A stretch of DNA of 64,000 nt from Zasmidium citrigriseum (GCA_002786025.1 NHNW01000003.1:1-64000); one strand, 5' to 3'; shown: positions 44,578 through 56,155, numbered from the stretch's first letter. Made by a program: numbers and translations. Notes: generated from the letters alone by a model not told the origin.

Positions 44578-45011
44578 GTCATGTCACTTTGGCTTCATGG
44601 TGGGCGGTGTCAGTTGCGCGTGATGTGCGTGATGGACGGTGGCTGGCGGGAGATGACTTGCATGGAGAGGGAGGCTTGAGGCAAAGCATGCTCGCCCATG
44701 CCGCCGTCGTCACTGCAGGCCGCCGAATCGGGGCAGTGTGGGGCAGGTGAACTTGTCCTTCACCTCGCCTCGACGTCGCTCCTCGCATGCCCGCCGCCCC
44801 ATCTCCTCCCGCGACCTCACCTCACTCATCTGTAGATGTTGCGGCCTGTCCCACCGCGCCGCCCGCTCTCGTTTCACTGCGTTGATTTCTGCATCGATAG
44901 CGCCATGCTTTATTCGTAGCACGACCGTCCCGCCGGCATTGGATTTGGCTGTGGCTTTTTTGCATTGCTCGGCCCGGCTGCCTGTGCTTTTGCGGGAGCG
45001 GATGGGTGAGG
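44578..45011. promoter_or_regulatory. Divergent promoter region
   Basis: About 430 bp between the membrane-protein gene and the AMPK beta gene, which point away from each other. It is C/T-rich in its right half. Frames inside are antisense or out-of-frame continuations of the neighbouring gene. No site was assigned. Confidence 0.4.
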
Positions 45012-46759
45012 ATGGGCAACCAGCAGTCCAGCGACGCCAACGGCAGCGGGGCAGTGAAGGAGGGTGCGGGGCGGAGCAGCAGCACAAGTGAAGCAAAGCG
45101 GTCGCTATCACATGCTTCGTCGCAGCGACGGCAGGCGCACGGGAAGACCCCTCCAACGCCGACAGCCGCCTCATTTGGAACGGCGCCGCCATCGACCTCG
45201 ACCTCTTCCACCACCGCCCACGCGACCGTCTCGGCGAGCCCCAAACACTCGCGCGCGCGGTCGGTCACCACCTCCTCCACCACCCCGCGCCTCGCGCCGC
45301 ACGATCTCTCCGCTTCGCACAAATCCGATACCACCGCCAGCATGGGTAACACAGAGAGCAAGCCGCAGTCGCAGTCGCAGCCGCGCCCACCATCACGCTC
45401 CAACACCCTCCCTCCGAACACCGCTCCGCCGCGCAAGTCAGCGCCGACGACGCAAGAGCAGAAGGCCACCGCCTCACCCGCCGTCCAGCCAGTCGACGTG
45501 CCACCACCAAGCAACGATGGCCAAGAAGACGACTTCATACCAGGCTACTCAGGCTCGCCATATGGCCTGCCACCTGCCAACTACAGTCGTCCACCGCGTC
45601 TGCCATTGCCTATTGAAGAGGAGGTTCATACGCCCGGCTCACCCATCATCTCCCCACAAGACGTCGCAGGTGCCGTGTCTCACTTTGACTCGAGCGAGAT
45701 TGAGGGCGGAGACATACCGCGTAAGGGCAGTGTGCTCAGCTCTACCACCATCGACGATGACGACGTTGGCGACAACGAGGCCTTCGCCGCAGAGTCTTCG
45801 CAATGGGGCGAAATCCGTGTCCCAACGAAGCTCGAGTGGAATGGGCACGGCGATAAGGTCTTTGTGACCGGCACCTTCTGCAACTGGGAGAAGAAGATGA
45901 CCCTGCACAAGAACAAGGACGCTCCGGGCTTCTCCGCCATCGTTCAGTTGCCTCCCGGCACGCACCATGTCAAGTTTCTGGTGAACAACGAGATGATGAC
46001 GTCTGACCAGCTCCCCACGACTGTCGACTGGACCAACAGCTTGGTCAACTACATTGAGATTGTGGCGCCGCTGCCAGATGAGAAGGACAGCAAGAAGCAG
46101 GCACCCGCTCCGGCCCTGCCCATGCCCATCCCGGGCGCCGCCATGACGGCCGGCCAAGCGGTTGGTACGCCAGAGCCGGCCGCCCGACCGGATGCGCAGG
46201 TACCCGAGACACAGAAGGACATTCCGTCGACGATGCAGGAAGCCGTAGGACCAAAGGGAGAGAGACTCGGATCCATTCCCCAGGATACGCCAGTGCCAAC
46301 GCCAGCCGCCGAGTCGAAGCCTAGCCAGCCGTCGCCAGAAGCCAAGCCAAAGCCTGCTGCCACGAAGCAGAACCTTCCGCGGCCGAAGTATACTAACCAC
46401 ATTCCAGACTTTCTCATCGCCCTCGACAATTACAACAATCCCGAGGATGAGCGTTTCCAGCGCGCTCAGAGAGTTTCCGGATCGCTCCCAGCGCCTCCAA
46501 GTCTGCCCATGTTCTTGAGTAAGAGCATCCTCAACGGCGCCACGCCACACAAGGACGACGCCAGCGTGCTCGTGCTGCCCAATCACACCGTCTTGAACCA
46601 TCTGGCGACTAGTAGTATCAAGAGCGGTGTGCTGGCCACGAGCGGGACGACGAGGTACAAGCGGAAGGTATGTGGAGTGTAATTCGTTTCGTTGGATATG
46701 GCTAACTTTGATAGTTCCTTACTACCATCATGTACAAACCGACCTCAGACGATGGCTGA
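45012..46759 (+). CDS. SNF1/AMPK complex beta subunit
   Basis: Exons 45012-46667 and 46715-46759 (47-bp intron with a GCTAAC branch site) give 566 residues. The beta subunit scaffolds the SNF1 kinase complex and steers it to membranes or glycogen. A long Ser/Pro/Thr-rich N-terminal half precedes the AMPK glycogen-binding domain (about residues 270-350, with EWNGHGDKVFVTGTFCNW). The ASC/AMPKBI domain follows (about 455-566), including NHIPDFL, PPSLPMFLSKSILN, LPNHTVLNHLA and FLTTIMYKPT, the last part coming from exon 2. The first ATG encodes MGNQQSSD. A second in-frame ATG (45342, residue 111) encodes MGNTESKP. Both are N-myristoylation-type starts, and the second matches the usual family start. 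Confidence 0.92.
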
Positions 46760-49700
46760 AGCAAAGAAAGCGGAAGATCACCGCAACTGCATACGAACGA
46801 CTCTTCACTCACAACACGGCGCAAGTATTGGGAAATGGTCCGAAAGGGAAAAGAGGGGCCGGGCATTGGGGGAATCACGAATTGCAAAAGTAACGGCGCG
46901 ACGACGGAATGAAATGAGACTTTGCTTCTTTGTCACTACTTTTGGGGATGATGAGGGAGAGGGAGGACTTTTGCAATGCAGCAGATGGGAGGGACGGCTT
47001 GTTTGCTTGCTCTTGCTTCATGGACTTGGAGGGTCCCACAGGCCACGACTAGAGAGCGGCTATGGATCAAAGTGCTGCTTTGAGATGATAGAAGGCAGGG
47101 CGTTGCATAGTGCGGCAAAGCAAATGAGAACCGGTTGATCCGGCATTGTGAAGTGATGGTGTTTCCGGTTTCTTTTCTTCTTCGTTTTACTTACTGATGC
47201 TCTTACGTTGATGTGACCCGGTTGTTGGGATTGATGAGGTGCGATCAAGGTTTTGAGTCTTATCTAGGTTTGCTGGGATGGAGGTTGTTGGTTATGCCCC
47301 TGGCTGAGGCAGTTTTTGCGTCGGTTGGAGGGATTGATAAGGGGAAGTGGGCATGTGATACGGCGGGGTTTGAAGGTGTTTGAGGATGGACGAGAGTTGG
47401 AACGATTGTTTGGAGTGAGGCTAGTATGGTCTTTGCTAGGGGTAATGAGTTTTGTGGGTTCGGTTTTGGGTCTTGGTATGCTGGCAGGAATTCCATCATT
47501 TAGTCACTTTGATCGATCAAATGAAAAACTGTTTTGAGTGTCGACCTGTGGTTTCCGGAATCGTTTCGCTGAATCAAATGGCCATCTTTCGCTATTCAGT
47601 TGTTCCATGCCGTTGCTTTGTTGTTTCACTCAGACGAAACCACAATCCATGTTCAGTCCGAAGTATTCCATCAATTCGATGTTCAACGGACATTGTTCTC
47701 GACTGCTGTATTCTTTTCAATCGTTCTGATGCATTCTTAATGCTTCTAATGCTGCTGGGACGCAAAAAGGTAGTCCAGATCAGCGTTGAACTCGATAAAT
47801 TCACATGAACTCGGCTTTGCTTCAAGACGTCGAACATCTCTACATGGCCACGCTGCATGTTGCATAGATAATCGATTCAAAAGAAAGAGCGTATTTCAAA
47901 GAACACGAGAACTCCCTTTGCACTGCAAAAAGACGTCGTCTTTGCCACTCTTCTGAAGCCCAAAAGATCGGCAAAAAAATTTCGATATGATGGATTTTAA
48001 CCATCCAGGACACCATGCAAGATTGACTCTTGGCGGTACTCTGCAGAGAACGTCAGGCACAGCTCGGAACATGTAGAGAGAGCAGCAGGAACTTACGGGA
48101 ATCGAACCTGAGGCACATGTTAGGAGTGACTCAAGATATCGGCCTTTGGAGGCACATACCCAGGCTGGCACGGGTTTGCTCGCCCTCTAGGAGAACCACA
48201 ACGTGACGTCATACCACTAGACCATACCACCCAAGTTTGGAGGCTGTTGTGTCCTATTTGATGAGACTCGAGTCTCGAGAAGCAGATATGGAGGTAAAAT
48301 TTGAAGTCCGATGAATCCCCGCGAATTGTGGGTCTTGTGGGCTCGTCTCGAGGTCGTGGCTACCTCCAAATGACAGCTAAGTTCCTGCTCTTCAATTCTG
48401 TTGCTTTGGTTTGTCTGGGATAACTTTTCTTCTTGAGATATGCTGGTCGGAGGTTGGGATGAATGTCGATGTGAAAGATGGCCATGGGATCCGAAGTGCT
48501 GTCATGGCACAATGATCATCTGAGGACCATCTCTGGAGGCTGTCCGCTCTTCCGAACGTCTTCCCGCACCTGGCAATGGGATATCTCGTCGCTCCAGGGC
48601 ATATCGGAAAAGCGTTAACGTCCGGTTGGCGTATCGATTGGCCTGGGTCTTGGAGCAGTTCTGGCGGCCATGGCGGACCGAGAGACTGGACCTGAATCAG
48701 ATCGGCTGCAAAAGAGAGAACATGTTCCCAGGACGCCACCACGGGCTTGAAAACGAGACCACAAGTCCGCGTTGGTCCATGTCGGGCTGGAAAAGCTGTG
48801 ATGGGGATGAGGTGAGGTCGATGTGTGGCATGTAAACAAAGACCCAAGCCCCTGGACGACAAACGGCCAACGCCAAGAACAAACGCAGATCTTGAGCACG
48901 TCCAAACCTTCGACGACGAAATCAATACCTTTGAAAGAGACCTTGGCATGCAACTCTCGAATCTGAGAATGCAGAGGGAAGTCTCATGGGAGTGATACTA
49001 TATGGGACTGCTCTTCTGCATCTTCAAGATCTGCCGAGCGTTGAGACAGATGCCTCCTGGAAGCCATCGCTTTCACAATGATGGTTACTGAAGTACTCTC
49101 TCTGCTAAGGCCGAACCCTCTGGTCCAACGTTTCGATTTGTTCTCGAAGTGCTGAACGCCTTCTAAGCCTAAAATGGCACACCTGTTGCATGGATTGCAT
49201 GTGAGCAGCATTCTGGATCCTATCATCCCCGAGAAATCACTTGCCGAATTACTGCAGACACCACAGACATGCATATATAACCGTTATCACGGCATGATAC
49301 GGACTGCGAACACGCAAGATGTCGACCGGCCGAGTGCAAATCCCAGGAATCTTCTGGTGGAATCGAACTGCGCTCACCATCCAGCAACGAACTTGATTCA
49401 TCTGCCCAACCATAAGGAGATATCCTCGAGATCCTGGCCTTCGATGCTATTGCCGAGCTTATATGGTTTCTCAACTGTCACCTCAGTCCATACACGGCGA
49501 CAACACGAACGGTCCATAGTACAATGATGTTCAAGCGGGACTGGTCTCTGTCAACGATGGCATGAGCCTTCGAGCCTACCTGGATGTCGACTGAGCAAAC
49601 GCTCTTTCTTTCGTGCAACATGGACCACCTCAACGAAGTCGCGCAACATTGCTCAACCCACAGGGACTCGCTCTCAATACAAGTGCTTACATGACCATGA

Positions 49701-50590
49701 AAAAGGCCTATCAATGCTTGCACAGAGTATTTGCCTAACCTCGAGAAGCTGTTCAACGGAAAAATCCACGGTGATCAGTTAGACTGCATCACGCGTGGTT
49801 CCCCACGATTACTTACATGGTCATGACACCAGACTTGACATAACTTGCAACCAAATTGTCGAACAACTTCCAGCGCGGGTATTGAGTTGGCAGAAGATCG
49901 AGATGCATGATCGGGGCCCTGGAGGAGATGATGTTTGTCGGCAACAAGGTCAAGGCCGAAGGTATTTTCCTTGCTTAACATGCATGACTTTTCTTCATGC
50001 TCATCGGACGTTGGTTTCCTGGTCCTCGAAACGAACGACGCCGAGAAGACGAGAGTGACATTGGCCCAGGCAATTGCAGCGGCCTCGAACTGCTTGCGAG
50101 GATGCATCGATTGTCTTCGTGACTGGTTGACGCTCCTTTTCCATCCCTGCATTTCCAACTTTTCCAGAAGCCTTCGGAGCAGTCTCCAGTGGCATGGTCT
50201 GTGTCAATCGCAAAGAGATAAACATTGGACGATCAAAGAACCTGCTAAACCCCCTGCGAATTGTCGCCGTTTCACATGGCGTAGTATCTTGACCACCGCG
50301 AGCACGCCCCGGCCCAACAATGGAGACATCAGCGATGTCGACGCAATCTTTGAGAGAGGGCGAAGGACGAACAGAGACCCGGCGAAGAGACCGACCACCG
50401 AGAAGCTCAAGTCGGTGGGTACCGTAATCGGCTACTTTGCAAGATCGAACCATACGGCTGCTCAGACTGCGCACAGGGAGAGAACGTGCTCATGATCCTC
50501 ATGGTCAACAGTAGCAAGGGATTGGGCATGGTGAAAACGATGATCCGATGCTCCCGTGACTATTCTTCTCGATATAGCCTCCGAGCTCCA
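46760..50590. other. Long gene-poor stretch
   Basis: About 3.8 kb with normal base composition but no gene that I can support. The longest frames (186 codons plus strand at about 49.9-50.5 kb, 185 minus strand at about 48.4-48.9 kb) overlap rival frames, have no motifs and no consistent splice sites. The first few hundred bp are the AMPK beta 3' region. A tRNA-like relic lies at about 48.1-48.2 kb. Some pieces may be decayed genes. Confidence 0.4.
48095..48232 (-). other. tRNA-like sequence, probably degenerate
   Basis: On the minus strand a perfect A-box-like TGGTCTAGTGG (48214-48224) is followed, about 105 nt later, by a B-box-like GGTTCGATTCC (48098-48108). The D-arm can form. A TTGTGG stretch could be a His-type (GTG) anticodon loop. 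However, the acceptor stem, the T stem and the 3' half of the anticodon stem do not pair, and the spacing would need a long intron. I judge it a relic, not a working tRNA. Confidence 0.25.
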
Positions 50591-50600
50591 CTGACGGAAT

Positions 50601-51212
50601 TTTCTAGGCAACCGTCACTTCGCTTCCGTGACTGATTGCCAGAAGCACGCACACGTTGACATTGATGCCAAGCGAGCCGAGGCAATCGAAGAGTACGACA
50701 AGCGTCTCGCGGACCAGACAGTCAGCTTCAACAAGGATTACGTTGTCTGGGCCTGCCGCAATGTCCTTTACATGTGGACGATGGTTGCCCTGGACCAGCA
50801 TGCCGTCCTGGCTTCCCGTTAGCAGGCCGAGCCCAACGCCACGCCACTGGAATTCGACGACTTCCTGATGACCATGGTGCAGCCACAATTCCTGACGGCG
50901 AAGCAGATCCTGGAGAGCGATGACACCAACCAGGTACTCAACGAGGGAGAAGATCCAGGCACCCAGACCGGCGAGGCGGCCGCGCTGCGGGCAAGAGTCC
51001 AGCAACTGGAGGGAGATCTTGCGGCAACCCAAGCCGACCTCACCAGAACTCGAGCCGATCTCGCACAGCGCACTCACGAGCGCGACCAGAACCAACAGCT
51101 GATTAATGGTGTTCAGCAAGTCTTCGTGCCACACTACAACGACACCATCCGCCGCATTGTGCCCACTCTCCGCAACCAGCTCACTGCCCTCGTTGTGCCG
51201 CCCCAGGCCTGA
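50601..51212 (+). pseudogene. Interrupted coiled-coil protein frame
   Basis: One plus-strand frame shows good coding texture from about 50601 to the stop at 51210-51212 (about 200 codons), but has a TAG at 50820-50822 and no ATG at its start. After the TAG the frame continues as QAEPNATPLEFDDF. It ends with a coiled coil (about 50970-51110) with heptad Leu/Ala and Glu/Arg (LRARVQQLEGDLAATQADL). Either this is a pseudogene with a CAG-to-TAG change (a RIP-type transition), or a weak 60-bp intron (50763-50822) removes the stop. A splice-acceptor-like TTTCTAG sits just upstream at 50601-50607, so a 5' exon may exist. Family unknown. Confidence 0.4.
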
Positions 51213-51662
51213 GCGACCAGACCTGGAGCTGTTACCCTTCACCACCCTAGCGAGATCTCACCGGGCTTCAGCGCAGGATGGCACAGTACCCCCAAGAGCG
51301 CGATGCCGCACAGATTCTCACCCGGTGAATGATGAACCCTCGTGCCTCACCAAGAGAAGCTTCTCAATCTTGTGGTATCAACCTCGATCTCTCAGATATG
51401 GCAGCCGTCCAAGCATCTTGCTCGCCTCTCAGACCCCTGACTTTGTGTTGCCACAACGGAGGACGGATCTGCTTCGTCTTTAGTATACCCCTTGTTCCAC
51501 CATCTGAACCACGGGCGACTTCGGCCTCAAGATGGCTACTTTCCCTGCCAGTGCAGACTCCAGAGAGGCGAGCCAGCAGGACGGCGAAGCCTTGTCCGAG
51601 GGGCCGGCGAAGTCACAAATGGTACATGTCTTCGTACACCATTCGACCAGCAGGCACGTTCT

Positions 51663-52262
51663 ATGACTGGGTTGGAGAATACTTCGGATTTGCGGCGATC
51701 GTCTGTGGCTTTGAGTACGACGCCCTCCAGCCTACCCCCCCGGGACGACGAAGACCTACCCAGAACGCCTCTATTGAAGCACACATGCCTTACCGAATTC
51801 ATGCAGACAAGCCGTCATATGCGGCGCGAGGCGATTGCCGAGTTCTACAGCCACATCGTCTTCTTCTCCAACGGTGCACGGCTTGCAAAGCCTCTCACAT
51901 GGTGTCGTCGGATTGCCTCGGAGGCTTGCTCAAGTCCATCCAGAGTGCCGTTCAGCCACGAGAACATCGCCGACTTTCTGGTGATGAAGTGCAACTACAA
52001 GCAGCTATGCACCGTCGAGGTGTCATTCTACCTCTACAACGACAACGATGACGACTTCAACATCCCCGCATGCACTCGTTGGGATCTGGATGAATGGGCA
52101 CGGAGTAGGCGGAGCAGGGGGCTATTGGATGTCAGGCTGCAGTCTACATCTTGGAATGCTTCGTATGCCTCCCATGTGACAGAGTTCCGTGCTTCGATCG
52201 TGCTGGATCTTCCTCTTGCCGCTTCTTGGGCCAGCGTGGGCGAGATGAAGATGTCAAGTTGA
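51663..52262 (+). CDS. Hypothetical protein, F-box/2EXR-like
   Basis: The product is 199 residues from the ATG of MTGLENTS. About residues 48-75 read LTEFMQTSRHMRREAIAEFY, close to the LLQTCRQIRxEAxxxFY block that is common in small fungal proteins with an F-box-like or 2EXR domain. The C-terminal half is acidic and unrecognised. The frame stays open further upstream, and another ATG at 51532 in a different frame looks like a possible 5' exon that I could not join with good splice sites. The 3' end lies inside a tandem repeat that is copied about 225 bp downstream. Low certainty. Confidence 0.38.
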   Translation: MTGLENTSDLRRSSVALSTTPSSLPPRDDEDLPRTPLLKHTCLTEFMQTSRHMRREAIAEFYSHIVFFSNGARLAKPLTWCRRIASEACSSPSRVPFSHENIADFLVMKCNYKQLCTVEVSFYLYNDNDDDFNIPACTRWDLDEWARSRRSRGLLDVRLQSTSWNASYASHVTEFRASIVLDLPLAASWASVGEMKMSS

Positions 52263-52720
52263 ATGTTCGCGATATCGTCCATCTTCGCGCAGCTTTTCTG
52301 CGTTGAGGCTGAGGCGATTGTTGTGAGTAAGGAGGGTGGCGGTGGCTTGGGGACTCGATGAGCGGTGGTCGGGATATTGCCAGTGCCAATGTGAAGCAGG
52401 TCGTGGAGTGATGGAGTATCTTCTCAAATTTCTGGGCTTGAGTGGGTTGGGATGAAACAGGTGGACGAGGTGAAGATTTCGAGTTGGATGTTGATGGGAT
52501 TCTCCATCGCCGCGTAGCTCTTCTGCGTTGAGGCTTGACACGGAGGGCTCGATCGAATTGGCCTGGCAGCGGTGACTTGAGAAATCGAGGGAGACAGAAG
52601 CTGGAACGGTGGCCTGGATCTGGTGAGTGTGGATGTGAAGCAGTAAATGGAGAGACGGAGTATTGTGTCAGAATTCTGGACTTGTGAATGATGAGAGAGG
52701 TCGAATATTGTGTCAAGGTG
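52241..52720. repeat. Imperfect tandem repeat, about 225-245 bp period
   Basis: Copy 1 (about 52241-52465) and copy 2 (about 52466-52710) match in order along their length: CGAGATGAAGATGTCAAGTT with CGAGGTGAAGATTTCGAGTT, then AGCTTTTCTGCGTTGAGGCT with AGCTCTTCTGCGTTGAGGCT, then AATGTGAAGCAG with GATGTGAAGCAG. A smaller, roughly 49-bp repeat (GTATTGTGTCA and AATATTGTGTCA blocks) follows at about 52655-52745. Differences are not confined to CA/TG, so RIP has not erased it; the unit is below the usual RIP length. Copy 1 includes the last codons of the preceding hypothetical gene. Confidence 0.6.
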
Positions 52721-53088
52721 GGACTCATGGATGATTGGAGAGAGCGTTGATGTGATGAAGAAAACGTGTCGAGGAGGTTTTGCGGGTGCCTAAGCAACTA
52801 CGACTTCCTCCTCATCCATGCATGTCGCTCTTTCCCTGCGGATGGGCTTTTGAGCAAACCCGGCAGTGGAGATCAAGACTTTTGGAGACGACGATGTCAA
52901 AAAGAAAGGAAAGACTGGACTGAACAGCACTTGCGTATTTCTTCTTTTGCGCTCTGCATCTCTCTTCGAAAGACTCCGGTGCCCCCTCCATGGGGTCTGA
53001 TTGTGATGGTATGGTGAATTCTGGCGGGAGGCCACTGTTGGCTTCAAGCCATTCATGATGCCCTGGTATCAGGTCGGGCAGCGAGACT

Positions 53089-53270
53089 TCAATCCTCTCC
53101 ATCAGCAGAAACCCCATTGCCACCCACCGCCTCCTCGAAGAGCTTGCGCTCGGCTGCCCAGGCTTGTCCGATGGTATCAATGGCGTCCATCTCACGGCCC
53201 ACCTTCTCTTCAATGTCCTGGCGACCTTGCTTCTTCACCAGCTCCTTGATCTCTCTCAGGAGCTCATGGC
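53089..53270 (-). CDS. Possible 3' exon of an unrecognised gene
   Basis: A minus-strand open stretch encodes about 60 residues with strong helical, charged texture (ELLREIKELVKKQGRQDIEE ending VSADGED). It starts right after an acceptor-like GTTAAG and ends at a TGA. No upstream exon could be joined. It may be a gene remnant. Confidence 0.25.
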
Positions 53271-53486
53271 CTTAACGCGATACCTGAATGGATATATAGA
53301 AGTGTTGGCCGCAAGTGAACTAAAGCAGCTCTCGACGCTGACATGTGATGATGACAAATCATGCGCTAGCGCCTGCGTGCGTTTGAGAGTCGTACCAACA
53401 CCTAGCACGCCAGGAAGTACGTGACTTGTGAACCAGTATTTGGCTAAATACAACAGACGTAATCCCACGAAAGCTTCGAACGCCAC

Positions 53487-53860
53487 ATGTACACACTGCG
53501 AAGCTCGGTAGCATGGAACAGTTTGTGTCACGGAGGTTGGAACAGAAACGATTTTGCGGAACACAGTATGGGATCAAATGCTCCGCCACTCTAGTGAAAG
53601 CCCATTGATCCCACACTCCAGAACTTGTCCTCGAGTCCGAAGAGCAGGGACGCTCATACAACTACTGCCAGGAACTCATAAATCAAGTGCGCACTCTCGA
53701 GCCCAACGCTTTGGCTTATCCAAAAGAGTCTGGATTTGAATGCGGCATACCAAAGGACGGAGCATACGCCGGCGAGTTCCCCATCAAAGAGAGTGACGAC
53801 TTGTGGGATGCCGATCTACTCGAAGTCACACCATACGACATTTTGGTGGTCGAGAAGTGA
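53487..53860 (+). CDS. Small cryptic two-exon gene, unknown product
   Basis: Exons 53487-53565 and 53622-53860, joined across a 56-bp intron (donor GTATGG, acceptor ACTCCAG, phase 1), give an open frame of 105 residues from ATG to TGA. The product is acidic, without signal peptide or membrane segment. It contains blocks such as CHGGWNRNDFAEH, LESEEQGRSYNYCQELI and ESDDLWDADLLEVTPYDILV, whose amino-acid texture looks like real protein. Each exon alone is too short to stand out. The product could be a fragment of a larger, decayed gene. Family not recognised. Confidence 0.4.
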
Positions 53861-54730
53861 GGCATAACTGGTGAAGCGACCGCAAGTGGTGGATCGAAGA
53901 ACAAGAAGGAGGAGCAATAAGAAGAGAAGTCGAGAAGGGAGACACAGGGAATCTATGATATAGTACTGTGCTGATGTCGAGATGGGCAGTGTACGAAGCT
54001 CTCTAGCCTGAATCCATCGATCCCATGCTCTAACGCTTGCTGTTGTCGATGTGCCATCATCTATCAGGCCAACGATCTGTCATTACGCTTTTGCACTTCA
54101 TCCTTATTGTCCCCCGCTCAGCAGCTCTTTGAGCACCACAACTTGCTTCACCGTGTCTGCCTTGACGAGCCTTTCTTTTCGCCGAGCTTGACGTCCCGCT
54201 CCCGTACCCTAAGAGTGACCTCGACGAGTTGGAGGTCCCGAAGAGTTGGGGGGACATCAACGCTTCGGTACCGGTTTGCCATGTCGCGGAGACAACTGAG
54301 CAGCTCGTCTGCTGGTAGAAGATCACTACATGTACGGTCCTCTTCCGCTCAAACTGACACCTAAGCTCTCTGGACGAGGACATACTACTGTGCCAATGAA
54401 GAGTTTGCTAGACCATCAGTGCCTGTCGACAAATTTGGAAATAGCTAGCAATAGCTTCTACTTTGACCGGGACACGGAAGGTAGCGAGATGGCCATCACA
54501 CTCTTGTCCACGGGGATAATGGCAAAACCGATGTCATCTTGCCGTCTCCATCAACCACAAACGCAACGGCCCAGCGGTCGCGACATTGCAGGGATGGGGA
54601 TGATGATCGGGTATCGAGGACATGGCAATGCGTCGATCGATGCCTTGGATCCAGTTGTAATCAGTGGGGATCAGGTATCAATGTCTTCGTTCATCACAGG
54701 CTACAAGTCGTTCCCTAGGTAGTATATGCC
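53861..54730. other. Coding-like fragments, no complete gene
   Basis: Several short plus-strand stretches read like protein (for example AELDVPLPYPKSDLDELEVP at about 54170-54230) but lie in different frames with stops between and no clear splice sites. I take this as the remains of one or more genes. Confidence 0.35.
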
Positions 54731-55157
54731 CTACTTGAACAATCTCTTACCGCCCATCCGTGGAGCAGCTATCTCAGGTCCCTCCAAACCAATACCCGTA
54801 AAGCCAACAGTACCACCGCTTCTCGCCTTCTTGTACCTCTCGAAGATGATCTGGTAGAAGAGGACCACGATCGCACTCGTCGAGATAGCTCGACAATCCC
54901 CATGCGCCTGGCTGGACGTGGCTGAAGTCATCAGGGTCGTTCTTCGAGTCCCCATTCGTAGGATTGTCCGCCATGTCATTGGGCGCGCCGTTCGGACTGC
55001 TATCCGGTTGCGTATCGCCTGGGATGTCCGTATCTGCCTCCTCCTCCACTTCCTCGTGCATCATCTTGAGCCTCTTGTATGCCCTGTTCTCTGCCTCGTC
55101 CGGTTGATGCGGACACTGGCGCTGCTGTGCGTTAGAACTACCGTTTGTAGTTCTCAT
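54731..55157 (-). pseudogene. Unknown gene with conflicting frames
   Basis: A minus-strand frame from the ATG at 55157 encodes an acidic stretch (EEVEEEADTDIPGDTQPD) to about 54905. Another minus-strand frame, which ends at 54731, encodes a hydrophobic segment (AIVVLFYQIIFERYKKA) and a neat tail (GFTGIGLEGPEIAAPRMGGK). The two halves fit one protein with a single membrane anchor only if a frame change occurs near 54890-54930. I found no convincing intron there, so a frameshift is likely. More minus-strand coding texture upstream (55160-55400, starting MTQTPKDEAASR) might be a 5' exon. Confidence 0.35.
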
Positions 55158-56155
55158 GACTGCAGACGTCGTCTCTTCCGTCTCTGATCAGAAACTCCAA
55201 TTCGACGTGGACTGCGAGTCCTCACGCCAATAGCATGGCAGTTTCTTGTTCCTGCAAGTCGAACAAGAGTCTCCTCCACCTTTGCAGCCTTTCCGGTTAG
55301 CATACTTTCGGCCATGTTAGTTCCTCGCGAAGCGGCCTCGTCCTTTGGCGTCTGGGTCATTCGGGCCTGGGTGCTGGTCGGGGTTGGCTGCGCAACAATT
55401 GCTTCCTGCGGCCTCGTCTCCCGCAGTCTAAGTCGATACCATCTTTGCCGTCCGCATCAGGCTTCCTCCGGGCTTGGAGTGGCGAAATCTGCTGGAATCC
55501 TCGCTTGGGTGTTCTTTCGTATGGCCGACAGATCCGTATCGTGAGTCTTCGCGCTTTCCACCGTGGATACTTTGGGCTAATCATATCATTTCGGCTTGTT
55601 GCCTCAAGCATAGAATAAAGAATATATCCCTTGAGCAAGACTTGCAACGTTGTTCTTGCTCCTTGCTGCGCCGCGGTCCGAGATCTGGCCTTTATCTTGT
55701 GCGTTGAATGTCCGTCGGCCGGATGTAGTTGATATCGTGTACTCTTGAGACTGAGCATATGCGAGGTTCGGCACATGTCTTCTTGGCTGACGGTGGAGGC
55801 TGAGTTGAGGGCTTGGACCGCGTAGGTCGACCGTGGTGAGTCCCGCGGTGCAAGTAATGATCGGAGTATGCGTGGGAATGAAAGGAAAGGCTCTGGAGCC
55901 CGTCAGCCATCTCGACGTCTCAACAATGGAGGGTGAAGCGTGATTCGTCCGGGGGTGGTTTTCAATCATGGAACCACACCAAGGAAGAAGTCCAAGAAGA
56001 AATGATGGAGGGGGCAAGCCAAGAGGGGAATCAATACAATCTGTTCAATTTCGTATCAATTTCAGAACCACATAAGCCTTTTCCCAGGGTATCATTGCTC
56101 CTCATAAACCGCCTTTGCCGCATCAAAACGCCTCAGCACACTGATCATCATCATC

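Noticed and set aside
45639..46601. 320-codon minus-strand frame
   Set aside because: Antisense of the AMPK beta subunit; no motif, low-complexity composition.
49330..49400. Second tRNA-like B box (AGTTCGATTCC on the minus strand)
   Set aside because: No matching A box or cloverleaf nearby; a chance match.
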